Assembly (NCBI GenBank): GCA_036971715.1
Contig: JAVHJL010000003.1
Span: 2,418,001-2,482,000 of the forward strand
Length of the DNA stretch: 64,000 nucleotides
Direction: 5' to 3'
From: Arthrobotrys musiformis
Taxonomy: Eukaryota > Ascomycota > Orbiliomycetes > Orbiliales > Orbiliaceae
Shown here piece by piece: positions 57,355 to 64,000 of the stretch (position 1 is its first letter; the number at the start of each line of letters is the position of its first letter). The position numbers and the translations under genes are program-made. Below the pieces are notes generated by a model. That model did not search any database. It saw only the letters and a list, made by a program, of their open reading frames with translations, and had not been told where the DNA came from.

Positions 57355-58514
57355 CGTTAGTCCTGCAATGTATTTCGGTAGTTAAAGGGAGTGGGTTCGG
57401 GGCGAGAGCAAAATGTATAGTTGGGAGACGGCCTTTGCGGGAAGAAAGCGTCGCACAAGGCTTCAAGATAGACCAGAGGCCAAATCTAGGATTCCGCCAC
57501 AGGCGAAATAAAGTTATGATATTATGCAAGTCCTGAGATAGCCGAGTGAAGAGGATAGACGTGCTCTCAAACTCCGGAATACAACAAGGCGATATCAAAG
57601 GATTTTGAGGGGCCCTTCAAAAGAATATATAAAAGATTATAATAAGAAAAAAATGTGGTGGGTGAGAAGGGAAGACAAGATGCGTCGGATTTGGTTTTGA
57701 CTAAGGCGAAGATGCAGGACGACGAGAAGAAATTGTTTGCCAACAAAGAGATGATGATTCCACGCTGTGGTCGATCGATCTGATGCTTTTGTTTATAGTT
57801 GCGGCACTTGCTTTGAAAGGAGAGAAGAGGAAATATACACTTGTATATATATGAAGAGGTGTGTCGTTTCGAATGATATGGTTGAAGTTGACTAAGAAGA
57901 AAGTAACAAAGCAGAAAAGGGCCCTGAAGGAAGTAGAAAAAGTATTGAAGAGATAGACAAGCAAGGTTATTTAATAGATAGATACTCGATAGAGGGATAA
58001 ATAAATGTCAAAGAGAACAGTAGCTGTCACAAATACGAAGTTAAGGGTAAATAAAATAACCCACCGCAGAGGACTGAAGGGGTGTGAGGTGGAAAGGAAA
58101 AGAAGAGTTAAGGGTTGGTGTTTCTGAAGAAATAGGGATAAGACAGCGGGTACAGAATACATCCCCAGGAAAACCCTTTATTTTTCTGATTCTTTCATCT
58201 TTGCAATTTTTTTTGGGGGGAAAGGGGAACACGCCAATTCGAGCCCCAAGCAGAATCTATTTTAGTATCCTACCGGTTTGGGTATGTAAAGTTTTAATTT
58301 CCTCCTCAACCTAAGCTTAACCAGGTAATTTTACCCATAACGAAGACGCCAAGCGGATGGATTCTGTTCTCTCATTGGTGTTCGACGGAATCCTCTGAGC
58401 AAGGGGCATCTGGAGCGGTTGATTATATGATTTAATTGGCTCGCCAATTCCCCCCTCCGTGAAACTGGTTTGAAACGTACCAACGTCCAGCATGTATGGG
58501 CATTCATATCCCAT
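57355..58514. other. Long leader or promoter of the Gln-rich protein gene
   Basis: About 1.1 kb with pyrimidine- and purine-rich sections but no good frame. Candidate upstream exons or leader introns cannot be settled by eye. Confidence 0.5.
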
Positions 58515-59350
58515 TTACATTTCCTTTAGCCTCACCCCCAAAGCATCTCGCAGGGCCATATTCTCCGCTTTCAATTCTTCAATGACAATATCAGGCCCCA
58601 GAGAACTTTCATTCTCATGAGCCATTCGAAGGAAAGCTCCTAGTTTTGCAAGACGTGCTTGGAATTCTGCGGCCTCTTGACGAAGATCTGCATTGACCTG
58701 CCTCTCTATTGCCAACTGACTTGCGTAGCTTTGGTGGATGTTGATGGTTGATATCGATTGTTCGTGCTGTGGCCTATTGTTATTATCGGTGAAATCGGCA
58801 GGCAGGTGAGCTTGGTGGGGTATACGGACGATAAATATCCTCAAACCTTCTAAAACCTTTTCTAGAACCGACTCGTAATCATTTACTAGACTTGATAGGT
58901 CCTCATTTTCTGCAAGAAGAGTAGCGTTTTCTTTCCTAAGTATCCTATTTTGGGTTTGGAGGTCGTCTGTGAAGAAAAGGCATTGTATATTGTTATTGAT
59001 TCCATTCGATCATAAGAGTCCGAGAATATGCTTCATATTTTACCATCGCTCTCTTGTTGGGCATCTCGTAAATGGGTCCCCCCCTCATCTGGAACCGTCC
59101 TTGACTTTTCTACCATCAGCAGAGTTCAATTCCGTAAAAATCCCAGTAAACCCACCTTCGCTTCATCCGCCTTTTGAACAAGTTTGGCAGCACTTTCTCT
59201 GTTGACAGAGAGCAACTGTGAGAGCTCTTGCAACTGTGTCCAGAGATGGTTGAGGTCCGTTTGGTGTCCTGAATTTGGGAGAAGATTAAGAAGGGCCGGG
59301 TTGCCACCATTGTGGGGCTGCTGGGTATGGAATTGCATTTGGTTTTGCAT
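58515..59350 (-). CDS. SIKE/FGFR1OP2-family coiled coil, probable STRIPAK subunit Sci1
   Basis: Three exons from ATG 59350 to TAA 58515-58517 give about 230 residues. Exon 1 ends in DEAK, an acceptor after GAAAAG gives SRTVPDEGGTHLRDAQQESD, and the third exon continues with DDLQTQNRILRKENATLLAE. The middle and C-terminus are one long coiled coil: NEDLSSLVNDYESVLEKVLE, QLAIERQVNADLRQEAAEFQ, FLRMAHENESSLGPDIVIEE and LKAENMALRDALGVRLKEM. This last stretch matches the C-terminal part of SIKE/FGFR1OP2. In Sordaria the homologue Sci1 is a subunit of the striatin-interacting phosphatase and kinase complex, needed for hyphal fusion and fruiting bodies. It shares a 408-bp divergent promoter with the golgin-like gene. 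Confidence 0.72.
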
Positions 59351-59758
59351 TCTGTCGAATAGGTACCTAGGTCCAGTTCATATCTCGAGTTTCTGCCGTG
59401 CTGTGATGTGCTAGGTTGGAGGATGCTTTTGGTGCCCTCATATGTGTATGTACATAGCACCCTTCGTTTGAATATTTGACAACCCAGCTCTCAGGCCTTG
59501 AAGTGGCACCCAAAACCCCCGCAAAGGAGAAACAACAAACCAAACCCCAAAAAAAAGACCGGACTATCGGGAACAGTACGACAGATATACTCGCAGTTGT
59601 GAGAACATATCACTCAGGTTATATTCGGCCTTTTGATAAGGGAAAAATAAATATGAGCTAGAAGGAAAGAAAATAAAAATATTCTAGAGTTGCAGTCTAA
59701 CGCCCAACTAACCCAGCACCGCCCAAGCAAACTCGTATTCAAACACATAACATCAAGA
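59351..59758. other. Divergent promoter of SIKE-like and golgin-like genes
   Basis: About 400 bp, no gene seen; an A-rich element lies at about 59545-59560. Confidence 0.5.
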
Positions 59759-61438
59759 ATGGCCGATACCGACGCTGAGAAGGCGGAGAAGCTTGCTGCA
59801 GCTAGAAAGCGTGTTTGTACCCTTACGAAGCCTCCTTTTCGACGGAAATTCTTACCATAGCCATAATAGTTCGAAGAGCTTAAACGAAAGAAACAGCCAA
59901 ACAAGAAAGCGTCAAGCAGCACCACACCGCATGAGCCCACGTCAAGTACGAGCATTCTTGCACAAGCATCGCACCAGGACACCTCCCCGGCGGCAGAGAG
60001 CGAGGGGTTTGATAAAAGCCAGCAAAACTCTCCCCGGGATGGCGGGGATACTATCAAGGACAAGGCTGCCGAGCGATTCGATGAAGCTGAAAATGGAAGA
60101 CGGGAGTTTCATAGCGCTACGAGCGAGGTTTTACTAGAAAGTCTTCCCGAAATATACCGAAAACAGGCTTCAGTAATCGACGAGCTACGGTCTGATAAAC
60201 AACAGTTGCTTGATGAGATCAAGGCGTTACACATTCGAGCACAGGAAGGGAGCAAAGCAATGGTTGACAGGGACAAAGCCCTCGAGGATCTCGCATCTGT
60301 ATCGGAAGAATTGCAAATGATCAAAGAAAAGAGTGGTGCGGAGCAGGCTGAACTGCTAGAAGGGGTTGGAGAAGCCAGCGCTCTGGTATGCCATGGCCAC
60401 TGCTGCCACCATCCACCTATACTCCCTTGCCCTAATATATCGAAGAGAATAGAAGTAGCGTCGTTGAACCGCCAGATTACCCACATACAGTCACAGATGG
60501 CTCAGAAGGACAAGGCGATTGTCGAGATGCGACGGGACTCCACCCTAAGCTCTCCCGGGCCCGACGAAGCGATAAAGCAAGAAGAACGAATGGAGAGCAT
60601 GTCGGTCGAGCTGTCAGAGTCCAGGGCAGCACTTGAGACTTCGGCTTTGTCGGTCAATAACCTGACATTGGAGCGTGACCGACTAGAAGCCCTTGTGGAT
60701 TCGATGAGGGTGGAACTTGAAACGGCGACAAATAATGCGGATGATCTTAACGATAGGTTAAATAAACTCACGGAATCTGTTAGTTCTGGGAACGCTAAAA
60801 GCTCTGCATGGGAAGAAAGATCCTCTGCGCAAGAACAAACAATTGCCGAACTAAACCAAAAGCTTGACGGGATGAAATCTACGGTCGATCAACTGAAGCA
60901 ATCGAACCAGGAGTTGCGAGCTTCTGAGAGGGACATGGAGACGAGGTACCGGGATATCGAAAGGAGATTGGCTAACGCCCAAAGAGAAAACTCGGGCATG
61001 CAACTAAGGCTAGCAGAGTTAAAATCTAGTTTGCACGAGTCGTTTGCTAAAGCCGACCCATTTTCAAAAACCGACTCGTTAGAGGCAACGCCCCCAAAAG
61101 GGGGGGTTGATAATAAAGAAGCCATTGGCTCAAGTCAGTTTCAAGATAACACCGACTCAAAATCCCTTGGCTCAGCGGACGACCTCTGGAGGCAGGTTCT
61201 AGCGGATGAGAACTCAAATGACTTCCTTGATATTGATTTGAAGGCGGTATCGAGGAATCCCGTACGGGATCAGGGTGTCGTTAAGCGCGCACATGTAGCA
61301 TCACAAAAGGACCGAGAAAGAAGACTGCTAACCCAACGAGTGAGAAAAGAGCTGGAGAGTTGGAGGGGGCATCGGATCGATTTAGTTGACGTGTATCGCG
61401 CTTATGATGATTTGTACAGCAGAGTGTTCGACATATAG
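59759..61438 (+). CDS. Golgin-like coiled-coil protein (possibly Bug1/GM130 type)
   Basis: Exons 59759-59812, 59870-60385 and 60446-61438 (the last intron is 60 bp) give about 520 residues. The N-terminus EKAEKLAAARKRFEELKRKK resembles the basic N-terminal helix of GM130, which binds the tether p115/Uso1, and that of yeast Bug1. A Ser/Thr-rich linker (SSSTTPHEPTSSTSILAQAS) follows, then nearly 300 residues of coiled coil (LPEIYRKQASVIDELRSDKQ, then MESMSVELSESRAALETSAL and ELNQKLDGMKSTVDQLKQSN), and a C-terminal domain with VRKELESWRGHRIDLVDVYR and AYDDLYSRVFDI. That last section looks like a conserved short domain. A role in Golgi tethering is inferred from resemblance only. The 60-bp intron keeps the frame if retained. 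Confidence 0.65.
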
Positions 61439-61930
61439 GCTTCAAAATGATAGTCTACTGGGAATATTAGCTACTCGATTAGCCGAAAGGTCTCCTAAGT
61501 CGAGCGTTGATAATTGAAGCTAAAATGGACTCATTTTTGTAGGCCACAGCACACTTGTAGCCTGAAAAGTGTCGAGGGTTAAGTTTGCATCTATACCTGT
61601 TTTGGGGGTGCAGACACTGCTAACTGCGACTGTCTGTTGGGGTGGCAAGGACCACTCCTAGTCTCCACAGTACACAAGCATGCGATACATGATAACACGA
61701 TAGCTCTGAATAGTGCAGATAGGTTTGTAATGTAATTGGGCAGTGCTAGCTCATACTTAGTCTATGCGGTATAGGTGGAGATCGGAGATGATTCAACTTA
61801 TTATACCTTCTTTCGTTGGTTCAACTCACTTTTTTATTTTGCGATTTTCTGGTCCAAATTTTGTTTTGGGTATATTTATGTGTTGGAATGTAGGTTGGAA
61901 AGATGAAGTCTGAATTGACTGATGTCTAAT
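61439..61930. other. Transition from gene space to AT-rich block
   Basis: The golgin 3' flank, still of ordinary base composition, with no gene. From about 61930 the sequence becomes very AT-rich. Confidence 0.6.
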
Positions 61931-62078
61931 CTATAGATAAAGATAGTGATTTATATATAAGATATTTTAGTATATATGGAATATGTAGATTATTAGTTAT
62001 ATATAGAATATAAATACTTAAGTATATTAAAGTAAATAATTTAATATTATAAATGTTTTAATTAATATAAATAAATAG

Positions 62079-62180
62079 TGTTACACCCAAGAGTGGAAAA
62101 AAACCGAACTTCGAAAACACTAACTTATCTGTAACTTTTATTATTATTATTATTATTATTATTGTTACACATTGCCCAGG
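62079..62180. repeat. TTA microsatellite flanked by TGTTACA sequences
   Basis: A TTA repeat (62138-62163) lies between TGTTACACCC at 62079 and TGTTACACATTGCCC at about 62164. The repeated TGTTACA resembles a short terminal sequence of an eroded element, but no target duplication can be seen. Confidence 0.45.
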
Positions 62181-62598
62181 TCTCCTTGGTAGAATTCTCA
62201 AATAAGCTTAGTACCTTACTAATTTTTTAATTCTATTGATTTAGATTTTTTAGAGAAAATAATTAGTATTTGATGAAAAATAATAAAATTATATATAAAA
62301 AGTATAATATAATTTAATAAGTAAAAGATTTATGAAATTGTTTAAAGTTTTATTATTAAATAGTGAATTAATAAAAACATCAGGAAAAAAACACAATTCC
62401 ATCATACTCCATCCTTCCAATGGAGATTATAATAAATTAAGTAAAATGGAAACCTACTTTTTAGATAGAGCCTATTCTATTCAATAAAACTTATTCTATT
62501 TTACAAAAACTCTATATTATATTAAAATAATTTTATTATATTTAAAATTTTTTATTTTATGAAATTTATTTTATTATAATTATTTTATTTAAATTTAC

Positions 62599-62872
62599 TG
62601 TCACGCCCACACCATATGACTAGTCCCAATTAGGTATATGGCTTGGCACAACAAATATACTTCTGATTCTATATTCTATTTATTCTATAAAAGGATTTAG
62701 TTCATAATTTGTTTATTTTTCTTATAAATATTTATTTAAAAGAAATGAGTTTATTTTTTATATAATGTAAAATATATTATTTAATATAATATATTTAATT
62801 TTATTTAATTAATAAAAATCTTATTTATTAATTTATCCCATTTCTTATACAATATTTGTTATAATATATATA
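62599..62872. repeat. Direct repeat copy A (possible solo LTR of a retroelement)
   Basis: Starts TGTCACGCCCACACCATATG and pairs with copy B at 63429. The TG start and TCACGCCC are frequent at the ends of fungal Ty3-like LTRs, but a CA end and a target duplication are not visible because of mutation. Compared with B, copy A has T where B has C at several CA sites. Confidence 0.7.
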
Positions 62873-62947
62873 TTGTTATCAGCCCACATGTCGGCGTACT
62901 TAGGAAAAACGAGACGGAAAAACTGCAACAAAAATAACACAGTTTCA

Positions 62948-63097
62948 TGCAATTTAGTCACAACGACTTACAACTCAGTCGCACCGATTTATAACTTAAT
63001 TATACAGAATTACAATTCAATCACACAGAACTATAACCTAATCACACCAATCTACAACTCAATCACATTAATTTATGATCTAATCGCAACTATTTAC
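62948..63097. repeat. 21-bp minisatellite, about seven copies
   Basis: The unit is of the kind TACAACTCAATCACACCAATT and recurs at exact 21-bp spacing from 62948 (62948, 62969, 62990, 63011, 63032, 63053, 63074). Units differ at a few sites. Read on the + strand it gives a seven-residue repeat of the type YNSITPI. Confidence 0.9.
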
Positions 63098-63428
63098 AAT
63101 TTGTTTATATATTTATTTTTTTTATACAAAAATATATATATAAAAATTTAAAAAATTTATTTTAAATATATATTCTTTAATAATTAATTTATTAATTATA
63201 AATTAATAAAATTTTTTATTATAAAATCTTTTTTTATTTTATTTTTTATACTTAGTTAGTAATTATAATTTTATAATTTTATTATTTATTATAATATTTT
63301 AATTATTTAATTTTTTTATATAAAACAAAACCAATTATAAAATCTTTTTAAAAAATAATTAGTATATTTAAAATAATTTATAAGTTATTAATTTTTGCTA
63401 TAAAATAAATTATTAATAAGTAAATAAT

Positions 63429-63697
63429 TGTCACGCCCACACCATATGACTAGTCCCAATCAGGCATATAACTTAACACAACAAACATACTTCTGATTCT
63501 GCACTCTATTTATCCCATAAAAAGATTTAGTTCATAATTTGTTTATTTATTTTATAAATATTCATTCAAAAGAAATAAATCTATTTCCTATATAGAATAT
63601 ATTATTTGACAGAATATATTCAATTTTATTCAACCAATAAAAATCTAACCTACTTATTCATTTTATTTCTTATATAATATTTATTATAATATATATA
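63429..63697. repeat. Direct repeat copy B (possible solo LTR of a retroelement)
   Basis: Same as copy A at 830 bp distance and in the same orientation. Both begin TGTCACGCCCACACCATATG and continue through GACTAGTCCCAA, TTCATAATTTGTTTATT and a common AT-rich end. Differences are almost all C/T or G/A, so the two copies have diverged by transitions. Confidence 0.7.
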
Positions 63698-64000
63698 CGA
63701 TGACTTATTATTCGTTAATATACTTATCTCCAAAAAATGAATAATAAATAATTAGATGAACAATGATTTTATATATAATTTATTTTTTATATAAAAATTT
63801 TATTATATATTTAAGATTTTTTTAAATAATAATAATTTTTAGATTTTTTTTTTAAAATTTTATTGGTTAATTTATTAACTATCTTTATTAATTTATTATT
63901 TAATAATAAAATTTTAAACAATTTTATAAATTTTATATTTATTTAATTATATTATACTTTCTATATATAATTTTATTAATTTTATTAAATACTAATTATT

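Larger units (their letters stand above)
61930..64000. repeat. AT-rich, gene-free block with degraded repeats (RIP-like)
   Basis: Long stretches are mainly A and T, with GC islands only in the repeats listed separately. Open frames are short and A/T-coded. This is the composition of the AT-rich isochores that repeat-induced point mutation creates in filamentous ascomycetes. The block runs to the window edge, so its full size is unknown. Confidence 0.85.

Noticed and set aside
62873..63151. 93-codon frame over the minisatellite as a gene
   Set aside because: It is AT-coded, has no flanking gene features and is best explained by the 21-bp repeat having a period divisible by three.
1..64000. 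CRISPR array, operons, prophage or a biosynthetic gene cluster
   Set aside because: The genes are intron-containing eukaryotic housekeeping genes; no array-like spacing, no polyketide or peptide synthase and no intact mobile-element gene were seen.

Overview
The window is nuclear DNA of a filamentous ascomycete (Pezizomycotina-type genome). The evidence is short introns (mostly 45-110 bp, GTRNGT donors, CTAAC/CTRAC branch sites), compact genes about 0.2-1.2 kb apart on both strands, a fungal gene set (alpha-factor receptor, ThrE-type Prm10, GTP cyclohydrolase II, Erv41, Sgf29), and at the right end an AT-rich block whose repeats differ by RIP-like transitions. I cannot name the species.

Left part (1-17 kb): a 5'-truncated glycerophosphodiesterase, translin, Gpi11/PIG-F, Erv41, a ubiquitin-AN1 zinc-finger fusion and a CsbD-like protein on +; a drug/metabolite-type transporter and the Ste2 pheromone receptor on -; then SAGA subunit Sgf29 (+), a small helical protein (-) and Arp2 (+). 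Middle (17-42 kb): Rib1 (-), a mitochondrial-type thioredoxin (+), Arf6 (-), Cdk8/Ssn3 (-), a sugar-transporter-like Vps73 protein (+), Ino1 (-), Upf1 (-), AP-1 sigma (+), a second Upf1-like helicase Hcs1/IGHMBP2 (-), Maf1 (-) and Ubr7/Mlo2 (+). Right part (42-62 kb): a lineage-type hypothetical protein, a long kinesin, histone H1, Prm10, a low-complexity conserved-looking protein and a SIKE/Sci1-type STRIPAK coiled coil, all on -, then a golgin-like coiled coil (+). From about 61.9 kb to the end the base composition changes abruptly to an AT-rich, gene-free block with a 0.27-kb direct repeat and a 21-bp minisatellite.

The genes are mostly housekeeping and do not form an operon-like or biosynthetic cluster. 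Loose themes are secretion and trafficking (Gpi11, Erv41, Arf6, Aps1, golgin, Vps73), transcription (Sgf29, Cdk8, Maf1, H1), RNA helicases (Upf1 and Hcs1 within 6 kb) and mating (Ste2, Prm10). I found no convincing new defence, mobile or metabolic system. The most unusual items are the exact ubiquitin fused to an AN1 finger, the Sgf29 intron bounded by T29 and A18 tracts, the palindromic TTAGGTAC-like intergenic repeats, a transporter-helix remnant near histone H1, and the mutated repeats with minisatellite in the AT-rich block. Exon joins were worked out by hand from splice consensus, phase and family resemblance; no alignment was run.
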